A stretch of DNA of 56,811 nucleotides from Phycisphaerales bacterium (GTDB taxonomy: Bacteria > Planctomycetota > Phycisphaerae > UBA1845 > Fen-1342): the NCBI GenBank assembly GCA_016795025.1, contig JAEUIR010000004.1, forward strand, positions 1-56,811. Direction: 5' to 3'. Of the stretch, positions 33,962 to 41,843 are shown in pieces. The notes beneath the pieces were generated by a model. That model saw only the letters and a list, made by a program, of their open reading frames with translations. It did not search any database and was not told the DNA's origin. The translations under genes were made by a program, and so were the position numbers. Position 1 is the stretch's first letter, and each line of letters starts with the position of its first letter.

Positions 33962-35371
33962 ATGGTTCAACCCGACCGCCGATGGTATTTTCTGCCAGTG
34001 GTAGCGCTTTCGGGCCTCGGGTACGCCCAGGACCGCGCCCCCACCGAGCAATTCATTCGCCAGCAGCGCGAAATCGACCGCACGCTCGCGCAGCAGCGAT
34101 TCGAAGCGGCTCCGGTCGATCAACTGCTCGATTTTCAGTATGGCGGCTCGCTCGATTACTACGTCTTTCATTTCGACGACGGCGTTCAGTCGTCACGCTG
34201 GCTGAATCGCCCCGGATTGACCGCGTGGATGCGAGCGACGATCGACGACGGCGCGCACGAGTTCTTTGCCCGCATGCGGCTGAATTACAACTACTTTCGC
34301 CCCGGCGACGAATTCGACAAGCAGCAGGATTGGGTCGGACCCAATTTCGACCGTGCCTGGTATCGCGTGGATCTGGGCAAGGCGTTTCATCTGCCGAACC
34401 CGGCCGATCTTCCCATCTCGCTCACAGTTGGGCGACAAGCGGTCGTATTCGGGACAGGCTATGTGCTCGACCTGCCGCTTGACGCTGTGTTGATCGACGC
34501 CAAGCTCGGTGATTTTCGTGTACACGGCTTGATCGGCAAAACCATCGGCAGTTACCCGAATATCGACCGCAGCGGGCCGGTCGATTCGCATAGCAATCGC
34601 AACTTCTTCGGCGCGCAGGTCATCTATGAAGGCCTGGAACGCCATCGCCCCTTTATCTACGGCATCATCCAACAGGACCACACCGACGAGCGCCCGCAGG
34701 ACATCTTTCAGGAATACGACTACGACAGTCAGTATTGGGGTTTTGCTTCGCGCGGCGAAGTCCTGCCCGACTGGAGCTACTGGGCCGAGGCCGCGTTTGA
34801 AACCGGGCGCAGCTATGGCGACGGCGATTATTTCGCGCAGCGCGACACCATTCATTCGTTCGGCTGGGACGTCGGGACCGAATATCTGTTTCGCGGCGAA
34901 ATGAGACCCAGAATCTCGGCCGAATACATGTTCGCCAGTGGCGACTCGGGCCGGCTGTTCAGTCCGACCAACGCGGCCGGCGGCAATCGCGGCGACAACC
35001 GCGACACCAGCTTCGTGGGGTTTGGCTATCGCGACACCGGCATTGCCGCCGCACCGGCGCTGAGCAATATGCACATCTGGCGGGCCGGCGGTTCGCTCGC
35101 TCCATTCCCATCCGTGGAACTGCTGCGCGAAGTGGAAGTCGGCACGGACTGGTTTCTTTACGCGAAGCACCACACGCGCGGCGCGATCAGCGATGAAACC
35201 TCTGACCGATTTGAAGGATACGTGGGATGGGAAATGGACTATTTCGTAAACTGGCGAATCTCATCCGATCTTTCGTGGACGGTTCGCTGGGGCGCGTTCT
35301 TTCCGGGTTATGCCTATAGCGATCGCGGCACGAGACATTTCGTATTCTCCGGTCTGACGTGGAGCTTTTGA
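33962..35371 (+). CDS. Outer-membrane beta-barrel protein (alginate-export-like)
   Basis: 469 residues; AGGA (33951-33954) lies seven bases before the ATG. A signal peptide ending LGYAQ is followed by a helical linker (EQFIRQQREIDRTLAQQRF), then many amphipathic strands rich in Tyr, Trp and Phe (RMRLNYNYFRPGDEF, LTVGRQAVVFGTGYVLDLPLDAVLIDA, WSYWAEAAFETGRSYG) typical of the AlgE-like alginate-export family. It ends in FSGLTWSF, a terminal Phe as in barrels inserted by BamA. The likely role is passage of an anionic polymer or nutrient across the outer membrane. Its TGA overlaps the next start (TGATG), indicating coupling with the lipoprotein. Confidence 0.88.
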   Translation: MVQPDRRWYFLPVVALSGLGYAQDRAPTEQFIRQQREIDRTLAQQRFEAAPVDQLLDFQYGGSLDYYVFHFDDGVQSSRWLNRPGLTAWMRATIDDGAHEFFARMRLNYNYFRPGDEFDKQQDWVGPNFDRAWYRVDLGKAFHLPNPADLPISLTVGRQAVVFGTGYVLDLPLDAVLIDAKLGDFRVHGLIGKTIGSYPNIDRSGPVDSHSNRNFFGAQVIYEGLERHRPFIYGIIQQDHTDERPQDIFQEYDYDSQYWGFASRGEVLPDWSYWAEAAFETGRSYGDGDYFAQRDTIHSFGWDVGTEYLFRGEMRPRISAEYMFASGDSGRLFSPTNAAGGNRGDNRDTSFVGFGYRDTGIAAAPALSNMHIWRAGGSLAPFPSVELLREVEVGTDWFLYAKHHTRGAISDETSDRFEGYVGWEMDYFVNWRISSDLSWTVRWGAFFPGYAYSDRGTRHFVFSGLTWSF

Positions 35372-35946
35372 TGCGGTCGAAACTTCCAATGCCGATTGTC
35401 GCGGCGCGCGACGCCGCCATCCTGCTTGTGTCGCTTGGCGCATGCCTGACGATGGGTTGCGCCTCGCGCGATGCCGCGCCTGCGGCGACGCAACCCGCCA
35501 CGCCTGAAGGCAACGCCGCGCTGCTGCACCACATCGCAGACCAACCGTACGTCACCGCCGATGCCGGCTATCGCGCGATATACGTGCTTTGGAAGCGGGA
35601 AGCATTCTCAGGTTCGTTTGCTGAGCTTAGTTCGCTGCTGCGCGAAAACCGGATCATTGATACCTGCTGGAATCATGAGCCGGCCACGCGCCTGACGCGC
35701 GCCGACGTCGGCTTCATGGTTTGCCGCGCGTGCGACATTCGAACGGGAATTAACTGGATGGTGAGCGGCATGGGGCGTTACGCCTGGCGCGAATTGCAAT
35801 TCAATAACATCGCGGGGGGCGGCGGCGAACTCGGTTACATTCGCGGCGGTGAACTGGTGGCCGTGCTCGCCCGCGCCGGTGAATATCGCGAGCGACAAGC
35901 CGGTCACAACCCCGATGAGCTTGTGAAGGACGAGACCCAGCCGTAG
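35371..35946 (+). CDS. Small lipoprotein coupled to the barrel gene
   Basis: 191 residues from the ATG at 35371, which shares one base with the barrel stop; GGAG (35361-35364) is six bases upstream. The signal AILLVSLGACLTMGC has a clear lipobox. The remaining domain has regions TADAGYRAIYVLWK, FAELSSLLRENRII, RADVGFMVCRACDIRTGINWMV and ELGYIRGGELVAVLARAGEY. I do not recognise the family. Coupling suggests that it works with the barrel, perhaps as a periplasmic or outer-membrane accessory, but its function is not evident. Confidence 0.8.
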   Translation: MRSKLPMPIVAARDAAILLVSLGACLTMGCASRDAAPAATQPATPEGNAALLHHIADQPYVTADAGYRAIYVLWKREAFSGSFAELSSLLRENRIIDTCWNHEPATRLTRADVGFMVCRACDIRTGINWMVSGMGRYAWRELQFNNIAGGGGELGYIRGGELVAVLARAGEYRERQAGHNPDELVKDETQP

Positions 35947-36000
35947 ATCACCGGCCCGTCGACGCGGATCTCTCGCTCATTGCCGTGTCATTTCGACGCG

Positions 36001-36354
36001 CTACGAAACTGAAATCTTCGTCAGCATGAACACCACGCCGACGCATGCCGCCAGCGTCAGGATTGCTGCGTTGAAGAAAAAACCCGTCCACGATAGCGAT
36101 TGATTCTTATTGCGCTTCTGTCCCGCCGTATTCAAACTGACGAAAAAGCCCGCGGTGCTGAGAAGCCCGGCAACGCCGATTCCCCCCAGGATCGCGACCA
36201 GCCTCAGCTTGCTCTTGATCGGAATCATGAATGCCGACCAGTCAAACCGTTGCAAAATCAGTCCCAGAGCGGCCACGATCGCCACAGTCGCAACGGCCCC
36301 GAGCACCACGCTGAACTTCGCTTGATCTTCATATGTCTTCAAACTGAACGCCAC
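36001..36354 (-). CDS. Small membrane protein of unknown function
   Basis: 117 residues from a GTG at 36354 that has GGAG six bases upstream. The longer reading to 36489 is Arg/Pro-rich and probably not coding. Three hydrophobic segments are present: VVLGAVATVAIVAALGLILQ, LVAILGGIGVAGLLSTAGFFVSL and GFFFNAAILTLAACVGVVFML. No family is recognised. It converges on the barrel/lipoprotein unit and is followed by a 250-base gap, with no other gene seen, before the tRNA-Leu gene. Confidence 0.68.
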   Translation of the reverse strand: MAFSLKTYEDQAKFSVVLGAVATVAIVAALGLILQRFDWSAFMIPIKSKLRLVAILGGIGVAGLLSTAGFFVSLNTAGQKRNKNQSLSWTGFFFNAAILTLAACVGVVFMLTKISVS

Positions 36355-36604
36355 GACTTGCTCCGTCGAAGTTTCCAATGGACCGGGGGGCCGAGGTCGG
36401 CGACGACCCAAACCCGCTCGAATCTTATCGGATAATCGGCTGGGCGATAAAGAGCGCGGGGAGCAGCATGCGCAGCGCGCCGCGGACAATCAATTTTTCT
36501 CCTGATTCGGCATCGCCTTCTGCGCGGCGCGCCGGAAACTTGACGATCGGCGCCCACCCACGTAGGCTAATAAATCTGTCGCGATTCGCAGCTTGCAATC
36601 GTTC

Positions 36605-36688
36605 GCCCGGGTGGCGGAATTGGCAGACGCGCCAGCTTGAGGGGCTGGTGAGGGCAACCTCGTGCAGGTTCGATCCCTGTCCCGGGCA
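36605..36688 (+). tRNA. tRNA-Leu (GAG)
   Basis: Acceptor arms GCCCGGG (36605-36611) and CCCGGGC (36681-36687) pair fully, with discriminator A. The anticodon arm is CCAGC-TTGAGGG-GCTGG, anticodon GAG, reading CUC/CUU. A class II variable arm (TGAGGGCAACCTCG) identifies Leu. The T arm is CAGGTTCGATCCCTG. CCA is not encoded. The antisense reading here is the well-known spurious GTGIEPA-type ORF. Confidence 0.97.
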
Positions 36689-36768
36689 TCTCGCGAGCCT
36701 CGACCGCGTGCGTTGACATGCGGCGCTGCGAGTGTATGTTTGATGAGCGGGCCCCTAAAGCCACTTTT

Positions 36769-36842
36769 GCGCTGTTAGCTCAATTGGATAGAGCGTCGGC
36801 CTACGGAGCCGAAGGTTGCAGGTTCGAATCCTGCACGGCGCG
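36769..36842 (+). tRNA. tRNA-Arg (ACG)
   Basis: Acceptor arms GCGCTGT (36769-36775) and ACGGCGC (36835-36841) pair with one G-U, and the discriminator is G. The anticodon arm is TCGGC-CTACGGA-GCCGA, anticodon ACG (inosine-modified to read CGU/CGC/CGA). The T arm GCAGGTTCGAATCCTGC is canonical. It lies 80 bases after tRNA-Leu; CCA is not encoded. Confidence 0.97.
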
Positions 36843-36996
36843 TTTCCCGGACAATTGACTCTTATTGCCCCGGTCGCCAGGGTTGTATCCTGGCCGCTTG
36901 TTTGGACGTCTGCCGCGCCCACGACGGCCGGCACGAACTTACCGCGGCTGACAGCCAGGGAGGCTTTCGAATCTCGCAATCGCCGTTGCCGCGGGC

Positions 36997-38682
36997 ATGA
37001 CGCACGCTTACATTCTGCACGCGCGGGATTTGCGGAGCTCGGGCCGGGTGCACCACAAAGCACTTTTCTTCATTGAACCGTATTGCGTGCGATCCGGATC
37101 GGACGACTTCCGCACGCCATTTGAATTTTTTGCGCGAATCGCCGCGACTTTGGCTGTATGCCCTGGCATCGAAACCGCCCTTCTTTGCTCGTCACACTTC
37201 GCGGCCCTTGCGCCGCGCAGCCTGACCTGCTTCACGCCGGCGCAATTCGGCGTTGACGAATCCCCCGAAAGCGATTGGGCCGACAAATGGCCCAGAATGC
37301 TGCGCGGCGACGCTTGCCCTCCGTGGGATGATTTCTACCGTGGGGTAGTCGCGAAATTCCAACCGACGATTGTCTTCGCCTGGAACAAAAACGCTCTTTT
37401 CGCGGCGGCCTGCCGCGCGGCCGGCATTGCGGTCGTGACGCTTGAATACGGCAGCGTTCGCACGCCCAGCGGATTTCGCATATCGGTTGACCCAATCGGA
37501 TTCGGACCGGAATCGGCACTGGCCACGAGAGCTTTCGCGCCGGACCCAGCCGCCGCCGACGCTGGTTGGCTTTGGGCCGCAACGCATGTGATGGCCGACG
37601 CGCTCGCCATGCGATCAGTGATGCGACGCTCGCACGGCCGAAACGAGATCAATGCGTGCGTGCTTCTCCAAAAAGAAGACGATGTGAATTTTCTCGTATG
37701 GCCCGCGTATGAGAGCATGTGGGATTTCCTGCAATCGACGCTCAGCGCACTCAGCCGCGAGTCAAACCTGCAAATTAGCGTCCGGCCGCACCCGGCCGGA
37801 CTTGAGAGCTATGACCAGCGGATCGCGCAACGATTTCCAACCGTGACGGTCGAGCGCGACGGCGCGTCATATTACGAACGCTTGTGCGATTATGACTGCG
37901 TGTTCACGCTGAACTCGGCCGCCGGATTGGAAGCCCTGCTCTGCCGGATTCCGACAATGACGTTCGCGCCCTCCGCTTATCCGTGTGCGTTCGCGGCCGG
38001 GCGCGATGGCGACATTTCGGAGTTTCTGCGCCAGGTGCGCTCCAAGGCATTCTGGACCGACCAGCGCGTGCAGGATGTCGGTCAATTCACGCATCGACTG
38101 GTGCGTCATTATTCGATACCGCAGGAGCTCCTGACGGAACCCGCGCTTTATGCCCGCCTGGTTCAGCGCTGGTCGAACCTGCCGCCTGCTGAGCTTGAAG
38201 CCTGGTTCGAAGCCGAGCCGCCCCGACTCGCGTCTGAAACCGCCGCCTGCTCGGACGTTCTGAATCAAACACAACAATCCGCGCTGCGCTATCAGAATTC
38301 ATGCCGTGCGGCCGAAAGCCGGCACGTAGCGCGGCAGGTTGAGGCGCTAAGTGGAGCGCTCGCCGGTTTGCAGTCCGAGCTGAGGTCAATCAACGGCGCG
38401 GGCCTTGATCCCGTGTTGCGGCAAATCCACGCGCACATCGAGGCGCTCGCCGAAATGACGCGGCAGAATGAAAAACGCGATCACGCAATCGCCTCGGTGG
38501 CTGCGGAACTGCATCGCCAATCGCGGCTGATCGATGAACTCGCACGGCGCGGGGATGAATCAGGTGTGCAGATTCGCGCATTATTGGAGCAGGTCCATTT
38601 GCAATCGCGCATGCTCGCGGAAATCTGGGAGTTGCTGCGGCCAGCGGAGTCGGCCGCAGCGCCGCCAGCCAACACGCAGTGA
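36997..38682 (+). CDS. Capsule-polysaccharide-type glycosyltransferase with coiled-coil tail
   Basis: 561 residues. The central region NACVLLQKEDDVNFLVWP, then ISVRPHPAGLESYDQRI and DYDCVFTLNSAAGLEALLCRIPTMTF, follows the pattern of KpsS/LipB-type and related GT-B transferases (R-x-HP, then a Ser-x-x-x-EAL site). This suggests transfer to a surface polysaccharide or lipid anchor. Residues about 425-545 are helical with heptads (RQVEALSGALAGLQSELRS, ALLEQVHLQSRMLAEIWELL) and form a probable coiled coil, which is not part of the usual enzyme. No good RBS precedes the ATG. It begins 154 bases after tRNA-Arg, in a gap with no other gene. Confidence 0.72.
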   Translation: MTHAYILHARDLRSSGRVHHKALFFIEPYCVRSGSDDFRTPFEFFARIAATLAVCPGIETALLCSSHFAALAPRSLTCFTPAQFGVDESPESDWADKWPRMLRGDACPPWDDFYRGVVAKFQPTIVFAWNKNALFAAACRAAGIAVVTLEYGSVRTPSGFRISVDPIGFGPESALATRAFAPDPAAADAGWLWAATHVMADALAMRSVMRRSHGRNEINACVLLQKEDDVNFLVWPAYESMWDFLQSTLSALSRESNLQISVRPHPAGLESYDQRIAQRFPTVTVERDGASYYERLCDYDCVFTLNSAAGLEALLCRIPTMTFAPSAYPCAFAAGRDGDISEFLRQVRSKAFWTDQRVQDVGQFTHRLVRHYSIPQELLTEPALYARLVQRWSNLPPAELEAWFEAEPPRLASETAACSDVLNQTQQSALRYQNSCRAAESRHVARQVEALSGALAGLQSELRSINGAGLDPVLRQIHAHIEALAEMTRQNEKRDHAIASVAAELHRQSRLIDELARRGDESGVQIRALLEQVHLQSRMLAEIWELLRPAESAAAPPANTQ

Positions 38683-38704
38683 GAGAAAATCTCCCGTCGC
38701 GCGG

Positions 38705-39628
38705 TTAGCCGTGCAGCGAGCGCGCCTGTGCGGCCAACGCTTGAATGTGCTCCGGCGTTGTGCCGCAACAGCCCCCTATGATTGCTGCACCGGTGCAAAT
38801 CCAACTCATCGCGAACTGCGCATATTCACTCGGAGAAGCGGTTTGCGCGAAACTCCACCCCGGCAGCGGTGCCCCCGCGCTTAGCTGGCCGTATGCCATC
38901 CGAGGCAGCGCACAACAGTCCGCCAATCGCACAAGACCGTCATGAATCGCGCGCGGAGGGATGCAGTTCAGTCCGATCGCCAGCGGTGAATGCGGGCACA
39001 CTTGGCGCACCGCAGCTTCGAGCGACTCACCACTCAGCAGGCGGCCGTCTTCACGCAAGATGAACGCAATCGCAAAATCCACGCCCGCCTCGCGCGCCGC
39101 CCCCGCCGCCGCGGCCGCTTCGCGCACCGTGCCGATCGTCTCGATCCAGACGAGCGTCGCGCCGGCGTCACGGAGCAAATGCATGAATTCGAGGTGCTCG
39201 CGCGCCAGCGTGCGCGAATCGGAAGCGAGATCCGGGCGATAGCAGTCCTCGACCGGCGCGACCGACGCGGCGACCCAAACGCGACGGTCGGCCGTCGCCG
39301 CAGCCCGGCGAGCAAGATCCAAAGCCAAGCGATTCAGCGCGGCGCCATGCGAGATTTGGCCAGCCTTGCGTAGTGAGCGGGGATTCGTGCGGAACGTGTT
39401 TGCGACCAAGATTTCAGCCCCCGCGGCGACATAGTCACGATGGACGGCAAGCACGGCCGCCGGATCGCTCTCCAGCGCCGCTGCCGACCAAAGCGGCGCC
39501 GGTGTTGCGACGCCGCGCGACTCGAGCTGCGTGCCCATCGCACCGTCGAGAATAAACGGCCTCGCGCTTGCGGAATACACCAGCGCTTCTCTGAGTTCAT
39601 CGCGGGGTGAATTGCTCGCCGCGGGCAT
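38705..39628 (-). CDS. Homocysteine S-methyltransferase family protein
   Basis: 307 residues. DGAMGTQLESRGV (28-40) opens the barrel, EILVANTFRTNP is typical, and the zinc ligands are Cys222 in GLNC and Cys287/Cys288 in GGCCGTTPEHI. The enzyme transfers a methyl group to homocysteine to form methionine, with S-methylmethionine, betaine or a corrinoid-bound methyl as donor in different members. It has only the single barrel domain, so it could be the zinc module of a split MetH or an MmuM-like enzyme. It is divergent from pyrC. Confidence 0.92.
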   Translation of the reverse strand: MPAASNSPRDELREALVYSASARPFILDGAMGTQLESRGVATPAPLWSAAALESDPAAVLAVHRDYVAAGAEILVANTFRTNPRSLRKAGQISHGAALNRLALDLARRAAATADRRVWVAASVAPVEDCYRPDLASDSRTLAREHLEFMHLLRDAGATLVWIETIGTVREAAAAAGAAREAGVDFAIAFILREDGRLLSGESLEAAVRQVCPHSPLAIGLNCIPPRAIHDGLVRLADCCALPRMAYGQLSAGAPLPGWSFAQTASPSEYAQFAMSWICTGAAIIGGCCGTTPEHIQALAAQARSLHG

Positions 39629-39712
39629 TGTTCGTAACTATACTGCGGTTCATCGCCGTGAGAATCAAACATGGCGACCAACCTGTGGATGACAACGACA
39701 AGTTGAGGCGAG

Positions 39713-40999
39713 ATGTCACAGAGCATTCTGATTCGCGGCGGGCGTGTGATTGATCCGTCGCAGCAAATCGACGAAGTGACCGACCTGCTGCTTGCCGGGG
39801 CGCGGGTGGACGCGATCGGCAAGAACGCGCGGCGCAGCGCGGATTGTGTCATCGACGCCCACGATCGAATTGTCGCTCCCGGCCTGATCGACATGCACGT
39901 TCATTTGCGCGAGCCCGGCCACGAGGGGAAAGAGACAATCGAAACCGGCACTGCTGCCGCTGTCGCGGGCGGTTTCACGGCCGTCGCATGCATGCCGAAT
40001 ACGAGCCCGGCGCTTGACAACGATTCGCAAGTTGAGTTCGTACTTCGCACAGCCGCCCGAAACGGGCATTGCCGGGTTTACCCCATTGGCGCGCTGACCA
40101 AGGGGCGACAGGGCAAAGAGCTTGCTGAGATTGGATTGATGGTCCGCGCCGGCGCGGTGGCGTTTTCGGATGACGGCGACGGTGTCATGGATGCGGGCGT
40201 CTGCCTGCGCGCGATGCAGTATGTCGGCATGTTTGATCGCTTGTTCATCCAGCACTGCGAGGACAAGTCGATCGCGGGCAAGGGTTGCATGCACGCCGGC
40301 GTGGTCTCAACGCGGCTCGGATTGCCGGGAATACCGGCGCTGGCCGAGGAGATCATGGTTCAACGCGACATCCTGCTGGCCCGTGGCGCCGGCGCTCGCT
40401 ATCACGTCGCACACATTTCGACGCGCGGCGCGATCGAGATGATCCGCGCCGCCAAACAGGCCGGCGTTCGCGCCACGTCGGAGGTGTGTCCGCATCACCT
40501 GTTGCTGACGGACGAAGCGTGCGAGACGTATGACACGAACTTCAAGATGAATCCGCCGCTTCGCACGCGCGACGACGTGGCGGCCTGCATCGAAGGCGTG
40601 CGCGACGGCGCGATTGACTGTCTCGTCACCGATCACGCCCCGCACGGCGCTCAGGACAAGGAGCACGAATTCCAGGATGCCCCCATGGGCATCATCGGAC
40701 TCGAAACCGCCCTGCCGCTGTTTATCAAGGCTCTCATTGAGCCGCGCGTGATAGACTGGCTCCGCCTGATCGATGCAATGTCCACGCGCCCGGCCGCGTT
40801 ACTGGGCGTCAACGGCGGCACGCTGAAGCCCGGCACGCCCGCAGATGTCACGATCATCAACCCGGCGATCGATTGGGCGATCGACGCCGGTGAAATGCGT
40901 TCGCGCAGCCGAAATACGCCATTTGACGGGTGGAAAGTCCGTGGGCGAGCGGAGACGACAATCGTCGATGGCGTGGTTCGATACAACGCCGGCCGCTGA
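39713..40999 (+). CDS. pyrC: Dihydroorotase, class I
   Basis: 428 residues. DMHVHLREPGHEGKETIETG carries metal ligands His62 and His64, SDDG (152-155) the bridging Asp of class I enzymes, QHCED His181, VAHISTRGAIE His234 and LVTDHAPH Asp307. It cyclises carbamoyl aspartate to dihydroorotate in pyrimidine synthesis. Class I enzymes often work with aspartate transcarbamoylase, but pyrB is not adjacent. GAGG (39705-39708) precedes the ATG by four bases. The full active-site set argues for an active enzyme instead of the inactive PyrC-prime type. Confidence 0.96.
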   Translation: MSQSILIRGGRVIDPSQQIDEVTDLLLAGARVDAIGKNARRSADCVIDAHDRIVAPGLIDMHVHLREPGHEGKETIETGTAAAVAGGFTAVACMPNTSPALDNDSQVEFVLRTAARNGHCRVYPIGALTKGRQGKELAEIGLMVRAGAVAFSDDGDGVMDAGVCLRAMQYVGMFDRLFIQHCEDKSIAGKGCMHAGVVSTRLGLPGIPALAEEIMVQRDILLARGAGARYHVAHISTRGAIEMIRAAKQAGVRATSEVCPHHLLLTDEACETYDTNFKMNPPLRTRDDVAACIEGVRDGAIDCLVTDHAPHGAQDKEHEFQDAPMGIIGLETALPLFIKALIEPRVIDWLRLIDAMSTRPAALLGVNGGTLKPGTPADVTIINPAIDWAIDAGEMRSRSRNTPFDGWKVRGRAETTIVDGVVRYNAGR

Positions 41000-41025
41000 T
41001 GGCGACCAATCCTTTTTCGCGCTGC

Positions 41026-41070
41026 GTAAAAAAGAAGAAAGCGCCGTGCAGTTTCGGGGCCACGCGGCGC
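41026..41070 (-). terminator. Intrinsic terminator of the two-component operon
   Basis: On the minus strand GCGCCG (41070-41065) pairs with CGGCGC (41046-41041) around an 18-base loop, and is followed by a T-rich run complementary to 41026-41040. It sits 117 bases after the response regulator stop. The pyrC and two-component transcripts converge here. Confidence 0.6.
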
Positions 41071-41186
41071 TCTCCGGAGGGGGAAAGAAGCACTTGAAAT
41101 TCTTGCCGATATCGACTTTCTTTGCTATGGGGTAAACGCCCGATTTTGCACCGGGGCGTTCATCCGATCCCAAATCTGCAATTGGC

Positions 41187-41843
41187 TCACGCCTCCGCCA
41201 GGCCTTCGCGAATCGCATAGCGCGCCAATTCGACGCGATCGTGAATATCAAGCTTGCTCATCAGATTCTCAGTGTGCTTTTCCACGGTCTTCATTCCGAT
41301 ATCCATGATCGCCGCAATCTCTTTCTTTGAATGGCCGCGCGCCAGGTAGCGAAGCACCTCCAACTCGCGTGTCGTTAGTGTCGAAACTCGCGTATGTCCG
41401 CTGTGCGCCAAGCGCGGCCGATCGGAATCGATAATCAGACGCGCCTGAACCTCCGGCGAAAAATAAACGCCGCCGGCTGCAACACTGCGGATGGCCGAAA
41501 TGACCGTTTCCGGCGGCTCGCCCTTCGTGAGATAGCTCATTGCCCCGGCGTCGAGCGCCTGCTCGATGTACTGATCGTGAAAAAAAGCACTCAGAAAAAT
41601 GATCTTTGTTCGCGGGCTCTTGCGTCGGATTTGCCGCGCTGCTTCGAATGCCGCGGTTCCCGGCATATCGATATCCATTAATACAACGTCAGCCCCCTGC
41701 TGCTCCACCGCGCCAATAGCTTTGTCCGCATTCTCGACCGCGGCCACAATTCGAATGTCGGGAGCGCTCCGCAGCCAATCGGCAAGCGTGCTTCGCAAAA
41801 GCGCGTGATCGTCAGCCATGACGACAGAAATGGAATCACTCAT
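41187..41843 (-). CDS. NarL/FixJ-family response regulator
   Basis: 218 residues. The receiver domain (1-120) has the acidic pair Asp11-Asp12, the phospho-acceptor Asp57 in VVLMDIDMPG, and the Lys in YLTKGE. A LuxR-type helix-turn-helix ends the protein (LTTRELEVLRYLARGHSKKEIAAIMDIGMKTVEKH). It should bind DNA as a phosphorylated dimer. Its start overlaps the end of the hybrid kinase by four bases (41840-41843), so both are co-translated and form a cognate pair. The final receiver of the kinase could act as an intermediate. Confidence 0.95.
   Translation of the reverse strand: MSDSISVVMADDHALLRSTLADWLRSAPDIRIVAAVENADKAIGAVEQQGADVVLMDIDMPGTAAFEAARQIRRKSPRTKIIFLSAFFHDQYIEQALDAGAMSYLTKGEPPETVISAIRSVAAGGVYFSPEVQARLIIDSDRPRLAHSGHTRVSTLTTRELEVLRYLARGHSKKEIAAIMDIGMKTVEKHTENLMSKLDIHDRVELARYAIREGLAEA

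Noticed and set aside
36355-36489. N-terminal extension of the small membrane protein
   Set aside because: It is Arg/Pro-rich and would hide the well-placed GGAG and GTG start at 36354.
36567-36764. Reading frame antisense to tRNA-Leu containing GTGIEPARG
   Set aside because: This is the familiar false protein produced by the reverse strand of tRNA genes.
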